DNA of 64,000 nt from assembly GCF_004010955.1 (NCBI RefSeq), contig NZ_CP025227.1, positions 1,488,001-1,552,000 on the forward strand, written 5' to 3'. Positions 44,383 through 54,510 of the stretch are shown in pieces. Under the pieces are notes generated by a model, which was given only the letters and a program-made list of their open reading frames with translations, did no database searches and had not been told where the DNA came from. The stretch's first letter is position 1, and every line of letters starts with the position of its first letter. Made by a program: the position numbers and the translations under genes. The stretch is from Actinomyces wuliandei (GTDB lineage Bacteria; Actinomycetota; Actinomycetes; Actinomycetales; Actinomycetaceae).

Positions 44383-44873
44383 GTGCTGCCTCTCTTGCTC
44401 GGGGGGACTCTCTCACCAGGCGGTCGCCCGGTGAGCCGCTCGGTCTCAAGAGCCTGCTCCAGTATGACGACCGCCGCCGCCTCGTCGACGACGCCACGAA
44501 AGGTCCTCTCCCGCAGGCCTGCCTCGTGCAGGCGGCGGTGGGCCGTCACCGTTGTGAGGCGCTCGTCAACCAGGCGCACGGCTACCGGTGCGACAGCACT
44601 GGCAAGAGCGCGAGCCCAGCGGCGGGAGTCCCGTGCTGAGGAGGAGGACCTGCCTCCTGCCATGCTCCGAGGAAGGCCGACAAGAACCTCAAGCGCAGCG
44701 TACTCCTCGACAAGATCAGCTGCCTCCTCACGATCAGTACCATAGCGGTCACGTCTGAGCGTGAGCACCGGGACGGCGAGGATTGCCTCCTGGCCGCAAC
44801 GGGCGACACCAATACGCGAGGTGCCCACATCAAAGGCCAGGCGCACCCCGGAGCGCACAGCAGACGCAGACAC
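44379..44873 (-). CDS. ruvX: RuvX/YqgF Holliday junction resolvase-like protein
   Basis: 164 aa using the GTG at 44873, which has GAGG 9 nt upstream and lies 10 nt past the alaS stop; the longer open frame would overlap alaS. RNase H-like fold: LAFDVGTSRIGVARCG (first Asp), VEVLVGLPRSMAGG, and VRLVDERLTTVTAHRRL. Proposed roles are Holliday junction resolution and pre-16S rRNA processing. Confidence 0.93.
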   Translation of the reverse strand: MSASAVRSGVRLAFDVGTSRIGVARCGQEAILAVPVLTLRRDRYGTDREEAADLVEEYAALEVLVGLPRSMAGGRSSSSARDSRRWARALASAVAPVAVRLVDERLTTVTAHRRLHEAGLRERTFRGVVDEAAAVVILEQALETERLTGRPPGERVPPSKRGST

Positions 44874-44883
44874 AGAGCCTGCC

Positions 44884-47598
44884 TCAGGACTGCAGGGCTG
44901 CCACGATGGCCTGCAGGGCCTCGGGCAGGGCCTCGGCACTGCGCCCACCGCCCTGGGCCAGGTCGTCCTTGCCCCCGCCTCCGCCACCCAGTGCCTGGGC
45001 GGCGACCTGGACTAGGGCACCGGCCCTGACCCCGTGCTGGCGGGCCGGGGCATTGGTCGCCACGACGACGACAGGCCGCCCAGAGACGACACCACCCACG
45101 GCGACCACCGTCGGCTCGCTGTCACCCAGCCGCTGTCGCACGTCCAGGACCAGGGGCCGCAGGACGTCGGCCGAGGACACCTCGCCCAGGCTCAGGGCGG
45201 CCAGCCGCACCTCGCCGACTCTGCGCGTGCTCGCGACGATGTCGGCGGCACGCGCCGCCGTGGCCAGCTGCTCAACTGCCGCCAGCTTCTTCTCCGCCTC
45301 CTTGAGCCGTCTCATGAGGGAGTCCACGCGCTCAGGCAGGTCCTCGGGACGGCCGCCGACCATTTCCGACAACTGGGAGACCAGCGCGTGCTCCCTGGCC
45401 TGGAAGTCATAGGCGCCCTCGCCGACGAGCGCGTCGATACGACGCACTCCCGACCCGATAGAGGCCTCTCCCAGCACGGCTACCCGGCCGATCGTGCCGG
45501 TGGTGGGAACGTGCGTGCCGGCGCACAGCTCACGTGACCAGTCCCCTCCGATGGAGACCACGCGGACACGGCGGCCGTACTTCTCCCCGAACAGCGCGAT
45601 GGCACCGCTGGCCCGGGCGGCGTCAATGTCCATGACCTCGTCGGTCACGGCCAGGTCCTCAGCGAGCCTGGTGTTGACCAGCTCCTCGATACCAGCGACC
45701 TGGTCCTCGGCCAGGGCGGAGCCGTGGCGGAAGTCGAAGCGCAGTCGCGAGGGGGAGTTCTCGCTTCCCGCCTGGGTGGCGCTGGCGGAGACGACCTCGT
45801 GCAGGGCGCGGTGGACCATGTGCGTGGAGGTGTGGGCGCGCGCGATGGCCAGGCGACGGTCCGCGTCGATCTGGGCGAAGGCCTTCTCCCCGATCCGGAC
45901 CGTCCCCTCGGTGAGGGTACCCCGGTGCACGGACAGGCCCTTGACCGGGGCCTGGACGTCGTTGACCTCGACCACCCCGCCGTCAGCAAGACGGATCACC
46001 CCCTGGTCTGCCAGCTGGCCGCCCATCTCTGCCCAGAAGGGGGTCCGGTCCAGGACCAGCTCGACCTCGGTGGGGGCAGTCACAGCCGCCTGGGGAGCCC
46101 CCTGGACCAGGAGCCCGGTGACGGTCCCCTCGGCCGCGATGTCCGTGTATCCCAGGAAGGTGGAGCCACCGCCCATCTCCTTCTCCAGCTCCTGGAAGAC
46201 ACGCAGGTCGGCGTGACCGGTCTTCTTGGCCTGGGCGTCGGCACGAGCCCGCTGCTTCTGCTGCTCCATAAGGCTGCGGAAGGCGGCCTCGTCAACGGAC
46301 ACCCCCTGCTCAGCCGCCATCTCCAGGGTCAGGTCGATGGGGAAGCCGTAGGTGTCGTGGAGCTCGAACGCGCTGTCCCCGGTGACGGTGGGGCGTCCCG
46401 AGGTCCCGGCGCGCTTTCTTGCGGTCACGACAGCCGTGTCCAGGATCGTGGTCCCGGCGGCCAGGGTGCGACGGAAGGCCTCCTCCTCGCCGCAGGCGAC
46501 GTCCCGGATGATGTCCCAGTCCTCCTCCAGCTCAGGGTAGGAGGCGCTCATGACATCCTTCGAGGTGGTCAGCAGCGTCGGCATCGTCGCCTCCTCCACC
46601 CCCAGCAGGCGCATCGAGCGCACGGCCCGGCGGATAAGACGGCGCAGGACGTAGCCCCGGCCGTCGTTTCCAGGCCTCACCCCGTCCCCGATCAGCATGA
46701 GCGCGCTGCGCACGTGGTCGGCGACGACCCGCATGTTGACGTCGTCAGAGTAGGCGGACTGGGCCGAGGAGGTCGCAGAGGCTACGGAGCCGTAGGTCTT
46801 CCCGCTCATCTCCTCCACCGCGGTGATGACGGGGCGGACCTCGTCGATCTCGTACATGTTGGGCTTGTCCTGCAGCAGGAAGGCCAGCCGCTCCAGCCCG
46901 AGCCCGGTGTCAATCGCGGTGCGGTCAAGCCTGCCCACCAGCTCGAAGTCGTGGCCCTCGCCCTCACCACGCACGAACTCGTCAAACACCAGGTTCCACA
47001 CCTCCAGGAACCGGTCCCCACCGGCGTCCACGGCCGGCCCGCCGTCAGGGCCGAAGGCGGGGCCGCGGTCGTAGTGGATCTCACAGCACGACCCGGCAGG
47101 CCCAGGCTGACCCGTGGACCAGGAGATCTCCTCGAAAGGAAGGGTCTGGATCCGGTCGGCGGGCACGCCGACCACTCTGGTCCAGTGGTCGTAGGAGACC
47201 GTGTCCTCCTCCCAGATGGTCATCCACAGACGGTCCCCGTCCAGACCGTAGCCACCCTCCTGCCGGGACCCGGTCAGCAGGCCCCAGGCAAGGTCGATGG
47301 CGCCCTCCTTGAAGTAGTCCCCAAAGGAGAAGTTGCCGCCCATCTGAAAGAACGTCCCGTGACGAGTGGTCCTGCCGACGTTGTCGATGTCGTTGGTGCG
47401 GATGCACTTCTGCACCGAGGCGGCCCTGGGCCACGGCGGCTCCTCGGTACCCAGGATATAGGGGATAAAGGGGACCACGCCGGCGATGGTGAACAGGATC
47501 GAGGGCTCGGGGGACACCAGTGGCACCGAGGGTCGGATCTCGTGGCCGTTGGCAGCAAAGTAGTCCAGCCAGCGTCGGCGGATCTCGGAGGTTCTCAT
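44884..47598 (-). CDS. alaS: Alanyl-tRNA synthetase
   Basis: 904 aa. Charges tRNA-Ala. Starts MRTSEIRRRWLDYFAANGHE, with GAGGAG close upstream, so the ATG at 47598 is right. Class II catalytic core (FTIAGVVPFIPYILG; RTTRHGTFFQMGGNFSFGDYFKEGAI), tRNA domain, editing domain with HTSTHMVHRALHEV (metal His) and CAGTHVPTTG, and the C-Ala domain ending in a Gly-rich tail. Full length. Confidence 0.98.
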   Translation of the reverse strand: MRTSEIRRRWLDYFAANGHEIRPSVPLVSPEPSILFTIAGVVPFIPYILGTEEPPWPRAASVQKCIRTNDIDNVGRTTRHGTFFQMGGNFSFGDYFKEGAIDLAWGLLTGSRQEGGYGLDGDRLWMTIWEEDTVSYDHWTRVVGVPADRIQTLPFEEISWSTGQPGPAGSCCEIHYDRGPAFGPDGGPAVDAGGDRFLEVWNLVFDEFVRGEGEGHDFELVGRLDRTAIDTGLGLERLAFLLQDKPNMYEIDEVRPVITAVEEMSGKTYGSVASATSSAQSAYSDDVNMRVVADHVRSALMLIGDGVRPGNDGRGYVLRRLIRRAVRSMRLLGVEEATMPTLLTTSKDVMSASYPELEEDWDIIRDVACGEEEAFRRTLAAGTTILDTAVVTARKRAGTSGRPTVTGDSAFELHDTYGFPIDLTLEMAAEQGVSVDEAAFRSLMEQQKQRARADAQAKKTGHADLRVFQELEKEMGGGSTFLGYTDIAAEGTVTGLLVQGAPQAAVTAPTEVELVLDRTPFWAEMGGQLADQGVIRLADGGVVEVNDVQAPVKGLSVHRGTLTEGTVRIGEKAFAQIDADRRLAIARAHTSTHMVHRALHEVVSASATQAGSENSPSRLRFDFRHGSALAEDQVAGIEELVNTRLAEDLAVTDEVMDIDAARASGAIALFGEKYGRRVRVVSIGGDWSRELCAGTHVPTTGTIGRVAVLGEASIGSGVRRIDALVGEGAYDFQAREHALVSQLSEMVGGRPEDLPERVDSLMRRLKEAEKKLAAVEQLATAARAADIVASTRRVGEVRLAALSLGEVSSADVLRPLVLDVRQRLGDSEPTVVAVGGVVSGRPVVVVATNAPARQHGVRAGALVQVAAQALGGGGGGKDDLAQGGGRSAEALPEALQAIVAALQS

Positions 47599-47733
47599 GA
47601 GCTCCTCATCTGGTTGTCGGTGTCGCGGCCGGCACGGGCACAGTGCCCACGCAGACGACTGGAAGTCGACCGATGACCGGTCCGCCGCGAGCCCTGCCCG
47701 CCCGGCAGACCGGCGCACCGGCCGTCCGCGAGG

Positions 47734-48357
47734 TCATCGCGAGTAGTACTCAACCACCATCTGCACGTCGCAGGTCACCGGAACCTCGTCGCGCTTGGGG
47801 CGACGCACCAGCGTCGCGGACAGCTTCTCCAGGTCCACGGTCAGGTAGTCGGGAACGGCGGGCAGCACGTCGCGGTGCGTGCCCGCAGCAGCGACCTGGA
47901 AGGGGACCATGACCTGGGAGCGGGGCCGCACCTGGATCGTCTGGCCGGGCCTGACCCGGAAGGAGGGGCGGTCGACCACCCTGCCGTCCACGAGGATGTG
48001 ACGGTGCACGACGTTCTGGCGGGCCTGGGCGATGGTACGGGCGATGCCGGAGCGCAGGACGAGGGCGTCCAGCCGCATCTCCAGCAGCTCAACGAGCGAC
48101 TCACCCGTCAGTCCCCTCTCGCGACGGGCCTCCTCAAAGACCCGCTGGAGCTGGGCCTCACGTATGCCGTACTGGGCACGCAGCCGCTGCTTCTCCTTCA
48201 GGCGCACGGCGTAGTCGGACTCGGTACGCCGACGCGCGCGACCGTGCTCGCCAGGACCGTAGGGGCGCTTCTCGAAGTAGCGCACCGCCTTGGGTGTCAG
48301 CGGGATACCCAGCGCACGGGACAGACGGACCTGACGGCGGGAACGTGATGAGCTCAT
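47734..48357 (-). CDS. rpsD: 30S ribosomal protein S4
   Basis: 207 aa. Primary 16S rRNA-binding protein and assembly initiator. FEKRPYGPGEHGRARRRTESDYAVRLKEKQRLRAQYGI (family core, residues about 30-65), then the S4 domain MRLDALVLRSGIARTIAQARQNVVHRHILVDGRVVD. The first 25 residues differ from the usual S4 N terminus and carry no zinc cysteines. An AGGAAG site supports the ATG at 48357. Precedes alaS, as in related genomes. Confidence 0.97.
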   Translation of the reverse strand: MSSSRSRRQVRLSRALGIPLTPKAVRYFEKRPYGPGEHGRARRRTESDYAVRLKEKQRLRAQYGIREAQLQRVFEEARRERGLTGESLVELLEMRLDALVLRSGIARTIAQARQNVVHRHILVDGRVVDRPSFRVRPGQTIQVRPRSQVMVPFQVAAAGTHRDVLPAVPDYLTVDLEKLSATLVRRPKRDEVPVTCDVQMVVEYYSR

Positions 48358-48493
48358 GCTCGCTTCTTCCTGTCGGAGTAGTGTTCGCACGTCACAGGTA
48401 TGCCCTGCGACGCGGGGCCAGCCACGGACGGGCCAGGACCCCAGGAGGCCTGCACGTCAGGAGCGGGGCACGCCCCAACCGTGCGGCTGCTGA

Positions 48494-48499
48494 ACTCTA
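48494..48499 (-). promoter_or_regulatory. Likely -10 box of rpsD (TAGAGT)
   Basis: TAGAGT on the minus strand, giving a leader of about 130 nt before rpsD. A leader of this length could allow S4 autoregulation, but I see no known structure. -35 is poor. Confidence 0.35.
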
Positions 48500-48648
48500 G
48501 CGCGAACCAGTCGGCACACGCACCTTCCCGGTCCGGCTGTGAGCCGATCCTCACACCTCTTCGCACCCGGTCCCCGCACGTGGCCCTCTGCGCGCCGCTG
48601 TCAAGCCGGAGCCGAGGGCAGCCGGGGCACTGCACCACCCGGCGGGCC

Positions 48649-49431
48649 TCAGCGGGAAGCGGAGCTGCCACCTGACGAGCGCCGCAGCACCAGGACCGCT
48701 ACCACCACGAGGAAGACGCTGAACATCCAGGAGGTCGCCCCGGGAGGTACCCGGGCTGCCAGGAGCGCCCCCACGGGCGAGGCCACGGAGGAGGCCAGGC
48801 CGGTCACTGCCCCGGTGGCCAGGTCCGCGTGCCCGCGCCGCAGGTGGGCCACCGCCCCGGACACAGCGGTGGGAACCATGACAGCCAGGGAGGTACCCCG
48901 GGCCAGCAGGTCCCCCAGCCCGACAGCAGCCTCCAGGCCCGGCACGACCACGACGCCCCCTCCGACCCCCACCAGGCCGGACAGGACGCCCGCCGCCAGT
49001 CCCACCACGACCAGCGCCACCACCCTCACCGGGTCCAGGACCAGGTCCGCGTGCCGTACCGGGGGCACGACCTGCTGGGACACCAGGACAAGGATGACAA
49101 AGGTGGCAAAGGTCCACGGGAGTACCCTGGCGGGCAGGCGGTGGAGCAGCCAGGCCCCCACCTGGGCACCCACCAGGGTCCCCGCCAGGAGGACGACGGC
49201 CGCCACCACGGAGACCTGGCCTCGCAGGCCGTAGGTCAGCGCGCCGACGACAGAGGTGGGCAGGATCGCCACCAGGGAGGTCGCGGCGGCACGCCTGTGG
49301 TCCAGCCCGAGGACGCCCACCAGGGCGGGCACCAGCAGTACTCCCCCGCCGACACCGAAGAGCCCGGAGAGCAGGCCCGCTGCCAGGCCGACAAGCACCA
49401 TCAGCAGCCTTCTGGGCACGGCTGCGCCCAT
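48649..49431 (-). CDS. TSUP (TauE/SafE) family membrane permease
   Basis: 260 aa, about eight membrane segments in two repeats. Each repeat has the family loop: GLAAGLLSGLFGVGGGVLLVPAL and GLAAGVLSGLVGVGGGVVVVPGL. Members move sulfite, sulfonates or other small anions; the substrate cannot be told. An ATG at 49431 with AGGGGC upstream is preferred over one 21 codons earlier. Independent of its neighbours by function. Confidence 0.9.
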   Translation of the reverse strand: MGAAVPRRLLMVLVGLAAGLLSGLFGVGGGVLLVPALVGVLGLDHRRAAATSLVAILPTSVVGALTYGLRGQVSVVAAVVLLAGTLVGAQVGAWLLHRLPARVLPWTFATFVILVLVSQQVVPPVRHADLVLDPVRVVALVVVGLAAGVLSGLVGVGGGVVVVPGLEAAVGLGDLLARGTSLAVMVPTAVSGAVAHLRRGHADLATGAVTGLASSVASPVGALLAARVPPGATSWMFSVFLVVVAVLVLRRSSGGSSASR

Positions 49432-49503
49432 TATTCTGCCCCTGTCCCTGCCTCCGTCGCGTCCTGCCCCCGTCATGCCCCGTGTGCCGCTCACCGAGAC
49501 AGC

Positions 49504-51006
49504 CTACGACTGTCCGGTGCCCGGGAAGTCCTGCCGGGAGCGCTCAGGCGCGGGAGCGTGGGTCCAGGTAGTCCCTGCCGCGGCACCAGGACCGCCCCCA
49601 AGGCTCTCACCGGGGCTCAGGATGGATCGCACCCGAGCCAGCCGCTGGGAGACACGGTCCTCATACCCGTTGGTAGTGGGCTGGTAGTACCGGGTGCCGT
49701 CCAGGTCCTCGGGCATGTAGGCCTGGGCTACCACCGAGTGCGCGAAGTCGTGAGGGTAGAGGTAGCCCTGCCCGTGCCCCAGCACCTGTGCGCCGGCGTA
49801 GTGGGCGTCCCGCAGGTGGGAGGGTACCGCGCCGCCGCGCCCCGCCCTCACGTCCTCCAGTGCCCGGCTCAGGGCCGTGGCCACTGCGTTGGACTTCGGT
49901 GCCGTGGCCACGGCCAGCGCGGCCTGGGCCAGCACAAGACCGGACTCAGGCATCCCGATCGCCGCCACCGCCTGCTGGGCAGCGACGGCGGTTGACAGCA
50001 CCGAGGGGTCCGCCAGCCCCACGTCCTCGGAGGCGTGGACGACGATCCGCCTGGCGATGTAGCGGGGATCCTCACCCGCAGCGATCATCCGTGCCAGGTA
50101 GTGGATCGTGGCATCCGGGTCGGAGCCCCGCATCGACTTGATAAAGGCGCTGGTAACGTCGTAGTGCTGGTCCCCCTGGCGGTCATAGCGCACCGCCGAG
50201 GTGTCCGCAGCACGCTCCACGTCCTTCACTGTGATGCTGGGGACGGCGCTGGGGGCCGCAGGGGCACCACTGTACCCAGCGCCACGCGGCCCCTCCGTCA
50301 GGACCGCCCCCGCAGCCGCCTCCAGGACCGTCAACGCCCTGCGTGCGTCGGAGCCAGCCATGCGCACCACCTGGTCGCAGGCCTCCTCCTCAAGGGTGAC
50401 TGCCCCGGCCAGCCCGCGCTCATCGGTGAGGGCGCGCTCCAGCAGGCACCTCACGTCCTGGGCGCCCAGGGGACGGAGGGTCAGCAGGAGGGAGCGTGAC
50501 AGCAGAGGTGAGACCACGGAGAAGGAGGGGTTCTCCGTGGTCGCCGCTACCAGGGTCACCCACCGGTTCTCCACGCTGGGCAGCAGGGCGTCCTGCTGGG
50601 AGCGTGAGAAGCGGTGGACCTCGTCCACGAAGAGCACCGTCTCCTGCCCCGACGCCGCCAGCTGACGGCGGGCGTCGCTGACGACGGAGCGTACCTCCCT
50701 GACTCCGGCGGTCACTGCGGACAGCTCGACGAAACGACGCCCGCTGGCTCGGGCCACCAGGTAGGCCAGCGTCGTCTTACCGGTCCCCGGCGGGCCCCAC
50801 AGGATGACCGAGGACACCCCCGCGCCCCGGTCCTCACCTGCTCCTGACGACTCCACAAGACGTCGCAGCGGTGCCCCCGGCCCCAGAAGGTGGTCCTGTC
50901 CCTGGACCTCCTCCAGGGTGCGCGGACGCATGCGCACCGCCAGCGGTGCGCGGCGGTGGGTCGGCAGCCCGGCGTCGTCGGTGCCCACAGACTCGAACAG
51001 GTCCAT
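49504..51006 (-). CDS. rarA: Replication-associated recombination protein A (RarA/MgsA)
   Basis: 500 aa. AAA+ clamp-loader-like ATPase that acts at stalled forks. [21 protein letters not shown], Walker [17 protein letters not shown], Walker [20 protein letters not shown], sensor TTENPSFSV, and the C-terminal tetramer domain with [16 protein letters not shown] and [12 protein letters not shown] 51006 gives the normal start MDLFESVG. Divergent from the MMPL gene with a 50-nt gap that must hold both promoters. Confidence 0.96.
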   Translation of the reverse strand: MDLFESVGTDDAGLPTHRRAPLAVRMRPRTLEEVQGQDHLLGPGAPLRRLVESSGAGEDRGAGVSSVILWGPPGTGKTTLAYLVARASGRRFVELSAVTAGVREVRSVVSDARRQLAASGQETVLFVDEVHRFSRSQQDALLPSVENRWVTLVAATTENPSFSVVSPLLSRSLLLTLRPLGAQDVRCLLERALTDERGLAGAVTLEEEACDQVVRMAGSDARRALTVLEAAAGAVLTEGPRGAGYSGAPAAPSAVPSITVKDVERAADTSAVRYDRQGDQHYDVTSAFIKSMRGSDPDATIHYLARMIAAGEDPRYIARRIVVHASEDVGLADPSVLSTAVAAQQAVAAIGMPESGLVLAQAALAVATAPKSNAVATALSRALEDVRAGRGGAVPSHLRDAHYAGAQVLGHGQGYLYPHDFAHSVVAQAYMPEDLDGTRYYQPTTNGYEDRVSQRLARVRSILSPGESLGGGPGAAAGTTWTHAPAPERSRQDFPGTGQS

Positions 51007-51056
51007 AGGCACCGACCATAGCCCGTGAGCCGACGAGAGGGTCGCAAGGGGGTACG

Positions 51057-53876
51057 GTGACGTCAGCAGGCTCCCGGGAAGCCTACGGTGCACGCGCCGG
51101 GTACTCGGTCGGGCGCGGCGCAGCCCTTGTCCTTCCCATGAGTGTCGGCACATGGTGCAACAATGCCGTCATGCTCGGCTGGCTCTCCTACCGTGTCTTC
51201 AAGGACGCCTGGCTCGTCGTCGTGACCTGGCTCGTCCTGTCGACGGTCCTGGTAGTCGCGGCGCTGACCGGCCTGGGAGGACAGAACCTGTTCTCCCGCC
51301 TCCACAGCGTGACAGCTGACACCCCAGGGACCCAGAGCGCTGAAGGCGACTACGTCCTGGACTCCTTGTCCGGTGACGCCGTCACCGTGAGCCTCCTGGT
51401 CTCGAACGTGGACCTGAGCACGACCCAGCAGCAGGAGGAGGTGGCCCAGGCTCTGTCCACCGCCCACACCGACCTGGGGCAGCTCGTGGGCACGCACAAT
51501 GTCCTGGACCCCTTTGTGGTCCCGGGAATGCTGACCTCGGACGCAGCCCGGTCGATGGCGGCCGACAGCATGGACGGCTTCGTCGTCGTCGTCACGGTCA
51601 ACCCCAACGGCTCTGCGGTTGCCGATCCTCAGGACACCCGCTACGCCCAGGAGGTGGCTACCCTGGTGGACCAGGTGAGCGACCGCCTGGAGGAGGTGCC
51701 CGCCGAGCTCGCCGACACCGCTCCGGGCGCCCAGGGGACCGTCTCCCACGACGGCCTCGTCGAGGAGGCGGTCAGCGGTGAGGCTGGTCGGGATCTCCTG
51801 CGCTCAGGACTCCTGCTCCTTCCTGTGGCCCTGCTGGTGACGGCGCTGGCTGTCGGCAGGCTCCTGCAGGTCGGCGCCTGCCTCCTGGCTGCCGTGATAT
51901 CAGCAGCCAGCACCCTGGGGGCCGTCCACGGCCTGTCCCTCGTTGTAGAGGTTCCCTACGTGGCTGCCACTGTCTTCTGGGTCCTGGGAGGATCTCTGAC
52001 CCTGGGCTACGCGCTGCTGCTCACCTCCCGCTACAAGGAGGAGCTCGGTGCGGGCACGCCGGGCAGGGGCGTGGCAGAGCCAGCAGGGCCATCGGAAGAC
52101 GTCCCGCCAGGCAGCACCCCAGGCGACACGCACGCGCATGGCCGTAGCCCGAGCCCCAGCCCGGGCAGGTCTGCTCCCGTGCGGGGCACGCACCGGTACC
52201 GACGCGAGGCTGAGGCCCCTCCCGCTGCCCGCCCCCTGTCTGCGACGATGCGGACAGCGGGACGCACCGTCGTCTTCTCAGCCCTGGCGGTAGCGGTCAG
52301 CCTCTGCGGACTCTACCTGGCGGCCGGGGGCGTCCTGAGAACCTCGGCGCTGACAGGGGTTGTCGTCCTCCTCGTGGCCGTCAGTGTCTCCCTGACACTG
52401 GTCCCAGCGCTTCTGGCCCTGGGGGGACGGAGGGTGCCGCACTCCCCGTCCCGGCCCCCCGCCCTGCTCCTCCCTGTCCTCTCTGTCTTCTCCTCTGTCT
52501 CTGTCTTCTCCACGCTCTCGTCTGCGCTGGGACGCCTGCCGGGCATGAGGAGGGGCGACCAGGGGGCGGCACCAGCACCTACCCGCAGTCGTCGCGCCTT
52601 CCCCTGGGCTGTCCTGGCAGGATGCCTGCTGGTGATGACTGGTCTCGCTGTCCCGCTGGGCAGTCTGCACACGCTCACCTCGGCTGCCTCGGACCAGCTC
52701 CCAGTCGGATCTGACCAACGGGCCTACACAGCAGTGCTGGAGCAGGAGTACCCCTCGACGGTGGACCAGGACGCCACGCTCGTCTTCGCCGGGACCGGGG
52801 AGGGCGTCACCGAGTTCATCAACGACCACGTCGCCTCGGTCCCCGGGGTTGAGGCAGTTGTCAGCCCCTCGACCGCCGGTGACTACACGGTGGTCTACCT
52901 GGACCTAGCCGGAGAGCGCTGGTCGGCCACCGCCGAGGAGGCCGTCACCGCCCTTCGCGCCCTCGACCCCCCGGTGGAGACATGGGTGACGGGACGGGCC
53001 GCCAGCCAGGTCGACATGCGCACCTCGCTGCTGGCAAGCGCCCCGGTGGTGGTGGCGGCAGTGGTCCTGGCAACTGTCGTCCTCCTGCTTCTCCTGACAG
53101 ACTCACTGCTCCTGCCGCTCGTGGCAGTTCCCGTCACCGGCCTGTCGCTGTCCGCCTCCCTGGGCGTGCTGACCTGGGTGCTCCAGGAGGGCTCCGGCCG
53201 GAGCCTGCTGGGCCTGGCTCCGGCCGGAGCCGTCGGTGTGGAGACCACCGCCGTTGTCACGGCCGTGCTCCTCGGGCTGGGCCTGGCGATGAGCCACGAA
53301 GCCGTCCTGGTGAGCCGTGTCGCCGAGTACCGCGACGCTGGCACGGACCACCGGGCCGCGCTACGCCTGGGACTGCGCCGGTCACGGGGACCCGTTCTTG
53401 CAGCAGCCGTCGTCACGGTGGCTGCCTGTGCGAGCCTCCTGCTCAGCAGGCTTCCGCTCATCCAGGAGGCCGGGCTGGCACTGGCTCTCATCGTCACAGT
53501 GGACCTCGTACTGGTCCGGCTGCTGCTGCTGCCCTCCGTTATGAGGATCCTGGGACGCTGGGGCTGGTGGGCGCCACGATGGCTCCGGCCCCCTGGAGCG
53601 GCCGGAGCAGCACAGGACCATGCTGACGGTGAGGCGGTGAACCAGGAGACGGAGCAGGATGCGACCGGAGAGGCTGGAGAGCCTGCCGAGGCCTCCAAGG
53701 TCACCGGGACATTGGAGACCACCAGGTCCGCTGCGCCCGATGAGGAGGTCATGGCGGCCGGTAGCGCGCCGACTGGTAGACAACCGGCTGGCGAGGAGGA
53801 GACCCTCCTCGCCAGGGCGGCCTCCTCCGTGGAGTCAGCGGATTCAGCAGAGTCGGCGTCACCTACAGCAGGCTGA
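51057..53876 (+). CDS. MMPL/RND-family membrane protein
   Basis: 939 aa, two halves each with one helix, a large extracellytoplasmic domain and a helix bundle ([21 protein letters not shown] near the start; [17 protein letters not shown] midway). The MMPL family exports lipids or siderophores in mycobacteria or moves other hydrophobic substrates; here substrate is unknown. A Pro/Ser-rich cytosolic loop splits the first bundle, and a 90-residue acidic Glu/Ala/Ser tail ends the protein. GTG 51057 has AAGGGGG upstream; ATGs at 51138 and 51171 lack ribosome sites, though 51171 (MLGWLSYR) matches where homologues usually begin. Tail overlaps the next gene by 14 nt. Confidence 0.88.
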   Translation: MTSAGSREAYGARAGYSVGRGAALVLPMSVGTWCNNAVMLGWLSYRVFKDAWLVVVTWLVLSTVLVVAALTGLGGQNLFSRLHSVTADTPGTQSAEGDYVLDSLSGDAVTVSLLVSNVDLSTTQQQEEVAQALSTAHTDLGQLVGTHNVLDPFVVPGMLTSDAARSMAADSMDGFVVVVTVNPNGSAVADPQDTRYAQEVATLVDQVSDRLEEVPAELADTAPGAQGTVSHDGLVEEAVSGEAGRDLLRSGLLLLPVALLVTALAVGRLLQVGACLLAAVISAASTLGAVHGLSLVVEVPYVAATVFWVLGGSLTLGYALLLTSRYKEELGAGTPGRGVAEPAGPSEDVPPGSTPGDTHAHGRSPSPSPGRSAPVRGTHRYRREAEAPPAARPLSATMRTAGRTVVFSALAVAVSLCGLYLAAGGVLRTSALTGVVVLLVAVSVSLTLVPALLALGGRRVPHSPSRPPALLLPVLSVFSSVSVFSTLSSALGRLPGMRRGDQGAAPAPTRSRRAFPWAVLAGCLLVMTGLAVPLGSLHTLTSAASDQLPVGSDQRAYTAVLEQEYPSTVDQDATLVFAGTGEGVTEFINDHVASVPGVEAVVSPSTAGDYTVVYLDLAGERWSATAEEAVTALRALDPPVETWVTGRAASQVDMRTSLLASAPVVVAAVVLATVVLLLLLTDSLLLPLVAVPVTGLSLSASLGVLTWVLQEGSGRSLLGLAPAGAVGVETTAVVTAVLLGLGLAMSHEAVLVSRVAEYRDAGTDHRAALRLGLRRSRGPVLAAAVVTVAACASLLLSRLPLIQEAGLALALIVTVDLVLVRLLLLPSVMRILGRWGWWAPRWLRPPGAAGAAQDHADGEAVNQETEQDATGEAGEPAEASKVTGTLETTRSAAPDEEVMAAGSAPTGRQPAGEEETLLARAASSVESADSAESASPTAG

Positions 53877-54480
53877 CGTCCCCTGCCCCTTCCCGCACAA
53901 CCTCGGGGTAGTCGTCAGTCAGGTCCACCACCGTCGTGGGCTCCCCGCGACCGACCGGTCCCTCAATGACGATGTCGATAAGGTGACCCAGGGACTCCTC
54001 AACCTCCCACCCGCTGGTCTCCGGCTCGTCCTGGCCGGGGCGGATGAACGTCGAGGACAGCAGGGGCTGCCCGAACTCAGCTACCAGGGCCTGAGTCAGG
54101 GTGTGCTCCGGGATACGGACACCCAGGGTGTGCTTCCTGGGGTTGAGCGTCATCCTCGGGACCTCCTTGGTTCCCTTGAGGATGAAGGTCCACGGCCCCG
54201 GGGTCAGCCGCTTGACCAGGCGGAAGGCATTGTTGCCCAGGATCGCCACCGGACCGACCTGCGCAAAGCTGGCACACACGAAGGTGAAGTTGTGCCTGCT
54301 GTCCAGCTGCCGGATGGATCGGATGCGATCCAGCCCCTCCTTGTTTCCCGGGGCGCAGGCCAGGGCATAGCCGGAGTCAGTGGGGTAGGCAACCAGTCCC
54401 CCTTCCCGCACGGTGTCGACGACCTTTCTGACCAGACGAGCCTGTGGGTTGACGGGGTGGATCTCGGTGTAACGCGCCAT
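53863..54480 (-). CDS. YrdC/Sua5/YciO-domain protein
   Basis: 205 aa. Same fold as the enzyme that makes threonylcarbamoyl-AMP for t6A in tRNA. Here the pattern is closer to the YciO branch: GGLVAYPTDSGYALACAPGN, RHNFTFVCASFAQVG, LTPGPWTFILKGT, LGVRIPEHTL and LLSSTFI. YciO proteins often do not replace TsaC, so the tRNA role is not certain. Convergent with the MMPL gene and followed by aspS. Confidence 0.88.
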   Translation of the reverse strand: MARYTEIHPVNPQARLVRKVVDTVREGGLVAYPTDSGYALACAPGNKEGLDRIRSIRQLDSRHNFTFVCASFAQVGPVAILGNNAFRLVKRLTPGPWTFILKGTKEVPRMTLNPRKHTLGVRIPEHTLTQALVAEFGQPLLSSTFIRPGQDEPETSGWEVEESLGHLIDIVIEGPVGRGEPTTVVDLTDDYPEVVREGAGDVSLL

Positions 54481-54510
54481 GGGCTTATTGTGCCTCAGGC
54501 CCTCGCGTAC

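Noticed and set aside
45724..47676. 650-codon plus-strand open frame
   Set aside because: Antisense shadow of alaS, low-complexity product, no motif.
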